This document shows, in pieces, positions 21,817 through 29,192 of a stretch of 34,045 nucleotides of DNA (its first letter is position 1; each line of letters starts with the position of its first letter). The stretch comes from Pyrinomonadaceae bacterium (lineage in GTDB: Bacteria > Acidobacteriota > Blastocatellia > Pyrinomonadales > Pyrinomonadaceae), in contig JALHNX010000039.1 in assembly GCA_022843305.1 (NCBI GenBank), positions 1 through 34,045 of the forward strand, given 5' to 3'. The translations under genes and the position numbers were made by a program. Below the pieces are notes generated by a model. It had not been told where the DNA came from and did no database searches. It saw only the letters and a program-made list of their open reading frames with translations.

Positions 21817-23607
21817 TTGAAACCGACTGATATTAAAGACCCGGAATATTTTCATAAAGTTGTTGACTGTCAATACGCGTGTCCCGCGCATACGCCCGTG
21901 CCGGAATATATCCGTTTGATCGCGCAGGGAAAATACACGGAAGCCTATATGATAAATTGGGATTCCAACGTTTTTCCGGGCATTTTGGGCAGAACGTGCG
22001 ACCGTCCGTGCGAACCGGCTTGCCGCCGCGGACGCGTCGAACAGGAACCCGTCGCGATCTGCCGCCTGAAGCGCGTTGCCGCCGATAACAAAAACGGTGT
22101 CAAAGAATTAATGCCGCAAGCGCCGTTCAAGCCGAACGGCAAAAAAGTCGCGCTCATCGGCGCGGGTCCGGCTTCATTAACCGTCGCGCGTGATCTTGCG
22201 CCTTTGGGCTACGAGCTTCATCTTTTTGACGAACAAATCAAAGGCGGCGGTTTTATGGTCAGCCAGATTCCTTCGTTTCGTCTGCCGGAAAGCGTTTTGG
22301 ACGAAGAAGTTAATTACATTTTGGATTTGGGAATTCACACGCATTTCAATCAATATGTCGAATCTTTGAAAGAGGTTTTGGAAAAAGATTACGACGCGGT
22401 TTTTATCGGCACGGGTGCGCCGCGCGGCAAAGATTTGCCAAAATTGCCCGGACGATGGGAAGCCGAAAAGAATATTCACATCGGCATTAACTGGCTGGCG
22501 AGCGTCGCCTTTGAACATATCACGAAGATCGGCAGACGAGTTTTAGTCATCGGCGGCGGAAATACGGCGATGGATTGCTGTCGCACGTCAAGAAGATTGG
22601 GCGGTGACGACGTGAAGGTCGTCGTTCGCAGTCCGTTTGCCGATATGAAAGCGTCGCCGTGGGAAAAAGAAGACGCGATGCACGAAGACATTCCGATCTT
22701 TGATAATCACGTTCCGAAATCGTTCGTCGTCGAAGACGGAAAATTAAAGGGAATGACGTTTGAAAAGGTCGAAGCGAAATACGACGAAAACGGCAAACGC
22801 TCGCTTGTTCCGACGGGCGAAGCGGACGTTTTCTTCGAAGCCGACGACGTTATTTTAGCAATCGGTCAGGACAACGCTTTCCCGTGGATCGAGCGTGACA
22901 TCGGCATCAAATTCGGCGAATGGGAAATGCCGGTGGTTGATAAAGTAACGTTTCAAACGACGCACCCGAAAGTTTTCATCGGCGGCGACGCGGCTTTCGG
23001 ACCCGAGAACATCATCACGGCGGTCGCGCACGGACATCAGGCGGCAGTTTCGATTCACCGCGTCTGTCAGGGCGAAGATGTCAACGACCGTCTTTCGCCG
23101 ATGGTCAATCTGCACAGCCAGAAAATGGGCATTCACGAATGGGCTTACGACTCGCAGATAGATCACGACCCGCGCTATATCGTGCCGCAAGCCGATAAAA
23201 GCATTACGCTCAAAGACCGTAAAAAAGAAGTCGAACTCGGTTTCGACCTGCCGACGGCTTTTAAGGAAGCCGAACGCTGTCTGAACTGCGACGTGCAGAC
23301 GGTTTTCACGGAATCGAAATGTATCGAATGCGATGCCTGCGTTGACGTTTGCCCGACCGCTTGCATCACGTTCACAAAAAACGAGGACGAGGAAAACGAT
23401 TTGCGTCAAAAATTAAAAGTCCCCGCGCTGAATTTAACGCAGGATCTTTACGTTTCCGAAACCCTGCCGACTGCGCGCGTGATGGTCAAGGACGAAGACG
23501 TTTGCCTGCACTGCGGTCTCTGCGCCGAACGCTGCCCGACCGCCGCCTGGGATATGCAGAAGTTTTTCTACAACGTGACGAAAACGTATTCGGGTTGCGG
23601 AAAGTGA
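21817..23607 (+). CDS. GltD-like iron-sulfur flavoprotein with C-terminal 2[4Fe-4S] ferredoxin
   Basis: The protein has 596 residues. The N-terminal Fe-S domain of glutamate-synthase small subunits is present (DCQYACPAHTPVPEYI, TCDRPCEPAC). The FAD site VALIGAGPASL is at about 112 and the NAD(P)H site VLVIGGGNTAMDCCRTSRRL at about 244. Two ferredoxin motifs follow (CIECDACVDVCP near 500, CLHCGLCAERCP near 555). With korA and korB downstream it probably passes electrons between ferredoxin clusters and NAD(P)H, not glutamate synthesis; no gltB is present. The start is TTG 21817 with AAAGGAAG 8 nt upstream. Confidence 0.9.
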   Translation: MKPTDIKDPEYFHKVVDCQYACPAHTPVPEYIRLIAQGKYTEAYMINWDSNVFPGILGRTCDRPCEPACRRGRVEQEPVAICRLKRVAADNKNGVKELMPQAPFKPNGKKVALIGAGPASLTVARDLAPLGYELHLFDEQIKGGGFMVSQIPSFRLPESVLDEEVNYILDLGIHTHFNQYVESLKEVLEKDYDAVFIGTGAPRGKDLPKLPGRWEAEKNIHIGINWLASVAFEHITKIGRRVLVIGGGNTAMDCCRTSRRLGGDDVKVVVRSPFADMKASPWEKEDAMHEDIPIFDNHVPKSFVVEDGKLKGMTFEKVEAKYDENGKRSLVPTGEADVFFEADDVILAIGQDNAFPWIERDIGIKFGEWEMPVVDKVTFQTTHPKVFIGGDAAFGPENIITAVAHGHQAAVSIHRVCQGEDVNDRLSPMVNLHSQKMGIHEWAYDSQIDHDPRYIVPQADKSITLKDRKKEVELGFDLPTAFKEAERCLNCDVQTVFTESKCIECDACVDVCPTACITFTKNEDEENDLRQKLKVPALNLTQDLYVSETLPTARVMVKDEDVCLHCGLCAERCPTAAWDMQKFFYNVTKTYSGCGK

Positions 23608-23612
23608 CTTGA

Positions 23613-24134
23613 ATGAACTTCGAAACTCAGTTAAATGATTTTTATAGTCATCAAGCCGCGTTGGAAGCGTCAGTCAATAAGGGTGAAAAACAATTCGTTT
23701 ATATCGACCCGGACGGAACTTTTGATGATTGGATAGTTGTCGTAATCGTTAGTAAAACTGGTGTCGTTTACGGAACACAATGCGGCGGAACAGCTAACGA
23801 ACAGCGCTATTTAGAAGGGTTTTTAATTCCTTGCGGAAGCTTGCCTTTTAATATCGATGATGGTCGAATCACGTCGGATATACTGACTTCGCCGTTTCAC
23901 GATTCAAGAGGATGCCTTTGGAACCGTTGGGACGAAACGGTTTCCGAAACGGTACTGGCTGAAATTATTAAAAACGTGCAGCAGGTTACATTGTGGCATC
24001 ACACAAATGTTCATAACTGTACGCGCGATTGTCTCGAAGTTGATTTAGATCGTGTTTACGAAATTCGCGAAGCATGGATTCCGGTAAAAACCAAATTCGG
24101 ACGCGGTGTTTTGCTTTGGAATAATTGTGATTGA
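23613..24134 (+). CDS. Hypothetical protein (possibly DUF6210-like)
   Basis: This 173-residue soluble protein is not firmly recognised. YIDPDGTFDDW and GVVYGTQCGGTANEQRYLEGF recall DUF6210, but this is from memory only. It begins 5 nt after the flavoprotein stop and lies between it and the displaced korA start, so it belongs to the cargo inserted into the kor block. Its codon use is more AT-rich than that of the kor genes. An immunity-type role is conceivable but unsupported. Confidence 0.65.
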   Translation: MNFETQLNDFYSHQAALEASVNKGEKQFVYIDPDGTFDDWIVVVIVSKTGVVYGTQCGGTANEQRYLEGFLIPCGSLPFNIDDGRITSDILTSPFHDSRGCLWNRWDETVSETVLAEIIKNVQQVTLWHHTNVHNCTRDCLEVDLDRVYEIREAWIPVKTKFGRGVLLWNNCD

Positions 24135-24175
24135 AACTTAACCGAAAATTCGGAAATTCATAAAAATTACCGCAA

Positions 24176-24232
24176 ATGAGCGAAAATAAAACCAATGATT
24201 TTGTGATCAGATTTGTCAACGTCAAAAAGTGA
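24176..24232 (+). pseudogene. Displaced copy of the korA 5' end
   Basis: The 18-codon frame MSENKTNDFVIRFVNVKK then TGA aligns with the intact KorA start at 24948 (MSEIKINDFVIRFANVNG): 13 of 18 residues identical and clear nucleotide similarity from the ATG onward. The DUF433/DUF5615 pair lies between the two copies. Confidence 0.85.
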
Positions 24233-24248
24233 TAAAATCAATTTAGTT

Positions 24249-24578
24249 ATGAGCGTTACATCAACATACGAAATAAACTTGACGAAAACTAAGGCTGGGG
24301 TTTTACGGATCGGCAAAACCCGCGTTTCGCTCGATTCGGTGATTACGGCATTTAATCAGGGCGCGACACCCGAACAGATCGTTTATGATTTCGACACTTT
24401 GACTTTAGCCGAAGTTTACGCCGCGATCAGCTATTATCTGCAAAATCGTGAAACGGTTGATTCTTACCTGACGAAACGAGCGAAGCAAAACGAAAAACTG
24501 CGCGAGGCGAACGGTGCCCGGTTTAATCACCAGGAGATTCGGGAAAAACTTTTAGCCAGACGGCGCAAAGCGGCTTAG
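24249..24578 (+). CDS. DUF433 antitoxin
   Basis: The protein has 109 residues. A DUF433 winged-helix-like core (VLRIGKTRVSLDSVITAFNQ, then TPEQIVYDFDTLTLAEVYAAISYYL) is followed by a basic helical tail likely to wrap the toxin. DUF433 proteins are commonly partnered with DUF5615 PIN-like toxins, exactly the gene 8 nt downstream. ATG 24249 is chosen over an upstream TTG inside the korA fragment. There is no clear ribosome binding site; reinitiation after the 24232 stop is plausible. Confidence 0.85.
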   Translation: MSVTSTYEINLTKTKAGVLRIGKTRVSLDSVITAFNQGATPEQIVYDFDTLTLAEVYAAISYYLQNRETVDSYLTKRAKQNEKLREANGARFNHQEIREKLLARRRKAA

Positions 24579-24586
24579 ATCATTTT

Positions 24587-24937
24587 ATGAAAATTATCTC
24601 CGACGAAGATTTTAACGGCAGAATCGTGCGCGGTTTGCTTCGTCGGTTTCCTTCTCTCGATTTGGTTCGCGTTCAAGATGTCGGGCTGAACGAAAAACAC
24701 GATACGAAAGTTTTGGCTCGGGCGGCGGAGGAAGATCGCTTACTTTTGACACACGATTTTGCCACGATGATCGATTTTGCAAATAACCGGGTCGCTGAAG
24801 GCTTAAAAATGCCCGGAATCATTGCCGTGCCGCAGGATTTAGCGATCGGCGAAGCGATTGATGAGATCGCATTGTTAATCGAATATAGTTTCGAGAATGA
24901 ATGGGAAAACCAAATCATTTTCATTCCGTTAAAATAA
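24587..24937 (+). CDS. DUF5615 PIN-like toxin
   Basis: The protein has 116 residues. The Mut7-C/PIN-like acidic residues are visible: ISDEDFNGRI (residues 4-13) at the N-terminus and LLLTHDFATM with the second Asp (about residue 62). It is a predicted ribonuclease toxin of a DUF433-DUF5615 module. It is complete, unlike the remnant at 28083. It ends 10 nt before korA. Confidence 0.85.
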   Translation: MKIISDEDFNGRIVRGLLRRFPSLDLVRVQDVGLNEKHDTKVLARAAEEDRLLLTHDFATMIDFANNRVAEGLKMPGIIAVPQDLAIGEAIDEIALLIEYSFENEWENQIIFIPLK

Positions 24938-24947
24938 TTCATTTCAA

Positions 24948-26747
24948 ATGAGCGAAATAAAAATAAACGATTTTGTGATCAGGTTTGCCAACGTCAACGG
25001 GACGGGTTCGGCGAGCGCGAACGCGCTTTTTACGAAGGCAATCTTTAAAATGGGCATTCCCGTGACGCCGAAAAATATCTTTCCGTCGAACATTCAGGGT
25101 TTGCCGACGTGGTATGAAGTCCGCGTCAGTGAAAAAGGTTTCTTAGGACGGCGCGAAGGCGTGGATTTTATGGTCTGCGTCAATCCGCAGAGTTTGGCAA
25201 AAGACGTGGCGGATGTCAGAGCGGGCGGTTATTTTCTTTACGACAGCAGCAAACCGCTTTATTCGCAGTATATCCGCGAAGACGTGAACTACATCGGCAT
25301 TCCGCTGATGGAGCTTTCAAACTCGAATTACACCGACCCGCGCCAACGTCAGCTTTTCAAAAACATCATCTACATCGGTGCGCTCGCCGCACTTTTCAAT
25401 ATTGAATTCGACGTTTTGGAAAGCCTCTTAGCCATTCAGTTCAAAGGCAAGGAAAAGCTCATCGAACCGAACGTTAAAGCATTGAAACTCGGCGTTGAAT
25501 ATGTTCGGCAAAATTTTGAATATCCGCTGAACATCCGCGTCGAACGCCGTGATTTAATCGGCGACGCGGTTATGATGTCAGGCAATTCCGCCTGCGCTTT
25601 GGGCGCGATCTACGGCGGCGCGACCGTTGCCGCGTGGTATCCGATCACGCCTTCGACTTCGGTCGTTGACGCTTTCGCAAAATATGCCGAAAAACTGCGT
25701 ATTGACCGCGAAACCGGCAAAAAGAATTTTGCCATCGTGCAGGCGGAAGACGAACTCGCGGCAATCGGAATGGTCTTGGGCGCAAGTTGGAACGGAGCGC
25801 GTTCGTTCACTGCCACGAGTGGTCCGGGCGTTTCATTAATGAACGAATTTTTAGGACTCGCATATTTCTCGGAAGTTCCGACCGTTTTGATTGATGTCCA
25901 AAGAACCGGACCTTCGACCGGAATGCCGACCCGAACCCAACAATCCGATATTTTATTAGCGGCTTACGCTTCGCACGGCGACACGAAACACGTTTTGCTG
26001 TTTCCCGCTTCGCCGCGTGAATGTTTTCAAATGACGGCGGATTCTTTCGATTTGGCTGAAAAACTGCAAACGCCGGTTATCTTGATGACGGATCTGGATT
26101 TGGGAATGAACGACCACATTTCAAAACCTTTGACTTGGGATGACGAGCGCAAATATGATCGCGGAAAGGTTTTAACCACCGAAGAACTCGATAATTTGGA
26201 AAGATACGGGCGTTATCTGGACGTTGACGGCGACGGAATTCCCTATCGAACGATTCCCGCCACGCATTCCACGAAAGGCGCGTTCGTAACACGCGGCAGT
26301 TCGCGCGATGAATACGCGGTTTATACCGAAGACAGCGCGACCTATCAACGCAATATGGATCGGCTCGCCAAAAAATTCGAGACGGCAAAAGAATTGGTTC
26401 CCGCGCCGAAATTCTTTCAGGAATCAAACACTTCCAAAAACGGCGTGATCTTTTTCGGAACATCAACTTACGCCGCCAAAGAAGCGGTCGAACTCTTGAA
26501 AGAAGAAGACATCGTGCTTGACGCAATGCGCCCGAAAGCGTTCCCGTTCGGCAAAGAATTTGTAGATTTCGTCAACTCGCACGAAAAAGTTTTCGTCATC
26601 GAACAAAACCGCGACGCACAATTTAAGAGCCTGATGATGATCGAACTCGGCACGAACGCGGAAAAACTCGTTTCGATTTTGAATTACGACGGAATGCCGA
26701 TTACCGCCGATTTTATTTTTAAGCGGATTAAAGAAAATCTGCTATAA
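24948..26747 (+). CDS. korA: 2-oxoacid:acceptor oxidoreductase, fused gamma-alpha subunit (KorA)
   Basis: The protein has 599 residues. An N-terminal gamma domain (about 1-190; NGTGSASANALFTKAI) is fused to the alpha pyrimidine-binding domain (YPITPSTSVVDAF, AEDELAAIGMVLGASWNGAR, SGPGVSLMNEFLGLA) and a C-terminal domain. With KorB it oxidatively decarboxylates a 2-oxoacid, probably 2-oxoglutarate, to acyl-CoA with ferredoxin as acceptor; substrate choice is inferred. Displaced copies of its 5' end (24176) and 3' end (27752) flank it. Confidence 0.93.
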   Translation: MSEIKINDFVIRFANVNGTGSASANALFTKAIFKMGIPVTPKNIFPSNIQGLPTWYEVRVSEKGFLGRREGVDFMVCVNPQSLAKDVADVRAGGYFLYDSSKPLYSQYIREDVNYIGIPLMELSNSNYTDPRQRQLFKNIIYIGALAALFNIEFDVLESLLAIQFKGKEKLIEPNVKALKLGVEYVRQNFEYPLNIRVERRDLIGDAVMMSGNSACALGAIYGGATVAAWYPITPSTSVVDAFAKYAEKLRIDRETGKKNFAIVQAEDELAAIGMVLGASWNGARSFTATSGPGVSLMNEFLGLAYFSEVPTVLIDVQRTGPSTGMPTRTQQSDILLAAYASHGDTKHVLLFPASPRECFQMTADSFDLAEKLQTPVILMTDLDLGMNDHISKPLTWDDERKYDRGKVLTTEELDNLERYGRYLDVDGDGIPYRTIPATHSTKGAFVTRGSSRDEYAVYTEDSATYQRNMDRLAKKFETAKELVPAPKFFQESNTSKNGVIFFGTSTYAAKEAVELLKEEDIVLDAMRPKAFPFGKEFVDFVNSHEKVFVIEQNRDAQFKSLMMIELGTNAEKLVSILNYDGMPITADFIFKRIKENLL

Positions 26748-26749
26748 AA

Positions 26750-26801
26750 TATCGCAAATTGTGATATTTTGCTTGTATTGCCTATCGCGGATTGCGATAA
26801 T
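26750..26801 (+). promoter_or_regulatory. Double operator and promoter of higBA
   Basis: Two 17-bp near-palindromes, TATCGCAAATTGTGATA (26750-26766) and TATCGCGGATTGCGATA (26783-26799), lie 33 bp apart, about three helical turns. TTGTAT (26773-26778) and GATAAT (26796-26801) with 17-bp spacing form a promoter overlapping the second operator. This fits autorepression by the HigA/HigBA complex. The first operator begins 2 nt after the korA stop. Confidence 0.75.
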
Positions 26802-26820
26802 TAATAAGGTTTGAAAATTT

Positions 26821-27120
26821 GTGAGAATCATCAGCGAAAAACCGATTAAGGATTTTTGGGAAAAACATCCCGAAGCCGAAAGCGCGAAGAAAGATTGGAT
26901 TAAGCACGTCAGAGAAGCTGTTTGGGATAATTTTTCAGATGTGCGGAAAACATTCAATCACGCCGACGTATATAAATGCTGTGTGATTTTCGATGTCGGA
27001 GGTAATAAATACCGCATCATCGCTAAAATTAAATACGAATGGAAAATAGTTTATATTCGTTTTGTCCTGACTCATTTTGAGTATGACCAAAAGAAATGGC
27101 AAACCGATTGCCAGGACTAA
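26821..27120 (+). CDS. higB: HigB-type toxin
   Basis: The 99-residue RelE-superfamily mRNA interferase belongs to the HigB_toxin subgroup. KPIKDFWEKHPEAESAKKDW at the N-terminus, CVIFDVGGNKYRIIAKIKY and the C-terminal VLTHFEYDQKKW are family hallmarks; the basic and His residues of the tail are probably catalytic. The start is GTG 26821, just after the double operator. The toxin-first order with higA 9 nt downstream is typical of hig modules. Confidence 0.92.
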   Translation: MRIISEKPIKDFWEKHPEAESAKKDWIKHVREAVWDNFSDVRKTFNHADVYKCCVIFDVGGNKYRIIAKIKYEWKIVYIRFVLTHFEYDQKKWQTDCQD

Positions 27121-27129
27121 AAAAAGTTT

Positions 27130-27531
27130 ATGACAGTATCGTATAACAAAGAAATTTACGGTCAGCTTTTGCTCGATGTTTTACCGGCTTCGATTGATTC
27201 GGATGAGGAATATAACCGAATCGAGAGCATTTTCAATGAGATGTGGAACAAAAAGAAACTTTCGCCCGAAGAAGAAAGGCTGTTTCATCTGTTAGCGGAT
27301 TTGCTGGAAGATTACGGAAAAAAAATAGTCGGCGAAATTCCACCATTCACACCGCGCGAATTGCTTGCATCTTTGATGAAAGAAAACGGCTTAAAACAAA
27401 CGGATTTAGCCGATATTTTCGGAACACAAAGCGTCGTTTCGGAAGTTTTAAATGGAAAACGCGAGATTACAAAATCACAGGCTAAGGGTCTGGCGGAAAA
27501 GTTCAAAATGAAAATCGAAGCCTTTGTTTAA
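27130..27531 (+). CDS. higA: HigA-type antitoxin (XRE HTH)
   Basis: The protein has 133 residues. The N-terminal dimer/toxin-binding part (DSDEEYNRIESIFNEMWNKK) is followed by an XRE helix-turn-helix (about 88-130; GLKQTDLADIFGTQSVVSEV, then LNGKREITKSQAKGLAEKF). It is expected to neutralise HigB and bind the two 17-bp operators upstream. Confidence 0.92.
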   Translation: MTVSYNKEIYGQLLLDVLPASIDSDEEYNRIESIFNEMWNKKKLSPEEERLFHLLADLLEDYGKKIVGEIPPFTPRELLASLMKENGLKQTDLADIFGTQSVVSEVLNGKREITKSQAKGLAEKFKMKIEAFV

Positions 27532-27551
27532 GTCTTTGATTGCAAATAAAT

Positions 27552-27746
27552 ATGAAGAAGGAATATGATTTTTCAAAAGGCATCAGAGGCAAATTTTACA
27601 ACGCCGATGCCGAATTTAATTTGCCAATCTATCTCGAACCTGAAATAGCCGAATTTGTAGGAAAACCGGCGGTCGAGAAAAATGTCGAAAGAAGCCAAAT
27701 CGTCAATATGCTTTTGAGAAAAGATAAGGAAATAATCGAGATTTAG
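27552..27746 (+). CDS. Orphan CopG-like antitoxin
   Basis: The protein has 64 residues. FSKGIRGKFYNADAEFNLPI and YLEPEIAEF belong to a common small antitoxin family (F-x-x-x-x-RGKFY...LPVYL) with a C-terminal ribbon-helix-helix-like SQIVNMLLRKD. No cognate toxin is adjacent; the gene follows complete higBA by 20 nt. ATG 27552 matches the family start. It may be a third module member or a lone anti-addiction gene. Confidence 0.75.
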   Translation: MKKEYDFSKGIRGKFYNADAEFNLPIYLEPEIAEFVGKPAVEKNVERSQIVNMLLRKDKEIIEI

Positions 27747-27751
27747 TTTTG

Positions 27752-27820
27752 GCATTGAATTATGAAGAAATGCCGATTACGGCTGATTTAATTTTTAATC
27801 GGATTAAATCGAATTTGTAG
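27752..27820 (+). pseudogene. Displaced copy of the korA 3' end
   Basis: The frame reads ALNYEEMPITADLIFNRIKS-NL-stop, matching intact KorA LNYDGMPITADFIFKRIKEN-LL (26680-26747). Many differences are synonymous (TAC/TAT, ACC/ACG, GCC/GCT, CTG/TTG), as between orthologues. About 1 kb of higBA/antitoxin cargo separates it from the intact end. Confidence 0.88.
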
Positions 27821-27861
27821 AATTTCTTGCTTGCCGACAATAAAAGCAATATTATTTTGTT

Positions 27862-28086
27862 ATGAATTATCACGACATAATAACAATCGAACCGGGCAAA
27901 CGCGGCGGCAAACCGTGCATTCGAGGAATGCGGATGACCGTCTATGACGTGCTTGAATATCTGGCTTCGGGGATGACAACACAGGAAATTTTAGACGATT
28001 TTCCGTATCTCACGCACGATGACATTATGGCTTGTTTAGCGTTTGCCGCCGACCGCGAGAAAAATCTGTTGGTGATACAGCCGTGA
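27862..28086 (+). CDS. DUF433 antitoxin (second locus)
   Basis: The protein has 74 residues: canonical short DUF433, with ITIEPGKRGGKPCIRGMRMT, VYDVLEYLASGM, ILDDFPYLTHDDIMACLAFA. Its stop overlaps the GTG start of a truncated DUF5615 toxin (28083-28121), so it is an antitoxin whose partner has been lost. Confidence 0.9.
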   Translation: MNYHDIITIEPGKRGGKPCIRGMRMTVYDVLEYLASGMTTQEILDDFPYLTHDDIMACLAFAADREKNLLVIQP

Positions 28087-28121
28087 GCGTTAAATTGCTT
28101 TTTGACCAAAATCTTTTATAA
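28083..28121 (+). pseudogene. Truncated DUF5615 toxin (12 codons left)
   Basis: GTG overlapping the DUF433 stop starts the frame (M)SVKLLFDQNLL, then TAA. KLLFDQNL is the typical N-terminal active-site strand of DUF5615 toxins. The remainder is absent; an unrelated zinc-ribbon gene begins 12 nt later. Confidence 0.75.
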
Positions 28122-28132
28122 AGAGGAAAGTA

Positions 28133-28396
28133 ATGGGTTTAATAAAATGTCCCGACTGCAAAAATCAACTATCAAATACTGCTGATGCTTGCCCTTATTG
28201 TGGGAATAAGAAATTTTCTATTGAAACTGGAGAAATGAGAAAAATTCGATGTCCTAATTGCGGTGGGAAAGGCACTTGGGAAGATAGCGGCTGGTGGGGT
28301 AAAGAAGTCAATCTTTGTGGTGTTTGTGAAGGAAGCGGTTTGATGACGCAAAAAGAAAGGATCAATCTAAGAAACAGTGAAAAGTATTTTATGTAG
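28133..28396 (+). CDS. Small zinc-ribbon protein
   Basis: The protein has 87 residues. An N-terminal ribbon CPDCKNQLSNTADACPYCG (residues 6-24) is followed by a DnaJ-like pair CPNCGGKG and CGVCEGSG. It could hold two to three zinc ions. Function unknown; such ribbons occur in cargo genes and chaperone-like proteins. AGAGGAAAG is a good ribosome binding site. It appears to have replaced the body of the DUF5615 toxin. Confidence 0.75.
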   Translation: MGLIKCPDCKNQLSNTADACPYCGNKKFSIETGEMRKIRCPNCGGKGTWEDSGWWGKEVNLCGVCEGSGLMTQKERINLRNSEKYFM

Positions 28397-28450
28397 CTGA
28401 TTTTTACAATATTATAAGGCTAGGATATTACTAAACATAACCAATTTTAT

Positions 28451-28555
28451 ATGTCATATTTACGTTCCAAATTTCGCCATCCCGCGCTGCCTAAGAATGG
28501 ATTTGTTGGTAGAAAATTAAATCTGATTAGCGATAGTCAGAGAATAGAGGAATAA
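28451..28555 (+). pseudogene. Displaced copy of the korB 5' end
   Basis: The first 16 codons (MSYLRSKFRHPALPKN) are identical in protein to intact KorB at 29193. Of 48 bases 45 match, and the three differences are synonymous third positions. After codon 16 the frame departs from KorB and stops at 28555. The antitoxin/MazF pair lies between the copies. Confidence 0.92.
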
Positions 28556-28594
28556 TTATGAATGCCGTAAAATGGTTTTATGAGGTTGTAAATT

Positions 28595-28834
28595 ATGCTG
28601 ACTGCGATTGAAACGACCGGAACAATCGAACAGAACGGGAAAATCGTGATTGACGAAACATTTTCGGTAGATGCCCCGACTCCCGTGCGCGTGATCGTTT
28701 TGTTTCCCGAAGCCGAAGACGTTTCCGAAAACGAGTGGATGCTGACGGCTTCAAAAAACGAAGCATTTGATTTTCTGAACGACGCGGAAGAAGACATATA
28801 TTCTTTGACGGATGGAAAACCGCTTGAGCAATGA
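28595..28834 (+). CDS. Antitoxin of a MazF/PemK-type module
   Basis: The protein has 79 residues. An N-terminal AbrB/DUF2281-like strand region (ETTGTIEQNGKIVIDETF, VRVIVLFPE) is followed by an acidic toxin-binding tail (FDFLNDAEEDIYSLTDGK). Its stop overlaps the toxin start in ATGA. It is the first gene after the displaced korB start. Confidence 0.85.
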   Translation: MLTAIETTGTIEQNGKIVIDETFSVDAPTPVRVIVLFPEAEDVSENEWMLTASKNEAFDFLNDAEEDIYSLTDGKPLEQ

Positions 28835-29169
28835 AATATAAAATCGTTCTCGTGCCGTTTCCGTTTGACGATTTGACCGCGACAAAGGTGCGCCCGGCGG
28901 CTTGTTTAACTGACGAAATCAAACCGCACGGTCATGTCGTTCTGGCTTTTATTACAAGTAAAGTTTCGTTAAATGCTTCGGCGACCGATTTTGTGATTGA
29001 TAAGTCCGACGCAGATTTTGCGATGACGGGGTTGAAAGTTTCTTCGACGATTCGCCTGCATCGTTTGATGACCGTCGCAAAATCAATTATCCGCCGCGAA
29101 CTCGGCGAATTGTCGGCGGCACAGCAGACGGAAATTGATAATCGTCTGCGAAAATTATTTAATCTTTGA
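28831..29169 (+). CDS. MazF/PemK-like mRNA interferase toxin
   Basis: The protein has 112 residues. YKIVLVPFPFDDLTATKVRP (residues 3-22) is the MazF/PemK opening, with the RPA segment as RPAACLT. A conserved internal FITSKV and the C-terminal GELSAAQQTEIDNRL helix are present. It is translationally coupled to its antitoxin and ends 23 nt before intact korB. Confidence 0.88.
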   Translation: MKYKIVLVPFPFDDLTATKVRPAACLTDEIKPHGHVVLAFITSKVSLNASATDFVIDKSDADFAMTGLKVSSTIRLHRLMTVAKSIIRRELGELSAAQQTEIDNRLRKLFNL

Positions 29170-29192
29170 TTTTCTTTTGGAAAAACTAAAAT

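Noticed and set aside
21817-23607. Flavoprotein as genuine glutamate synthase small subunit
   Set aside because: No large subunit gene is near; the C-terminal ferredoxin domain and korA/korB context point to ferredoxin-NAD(P)H electron transfer instead.
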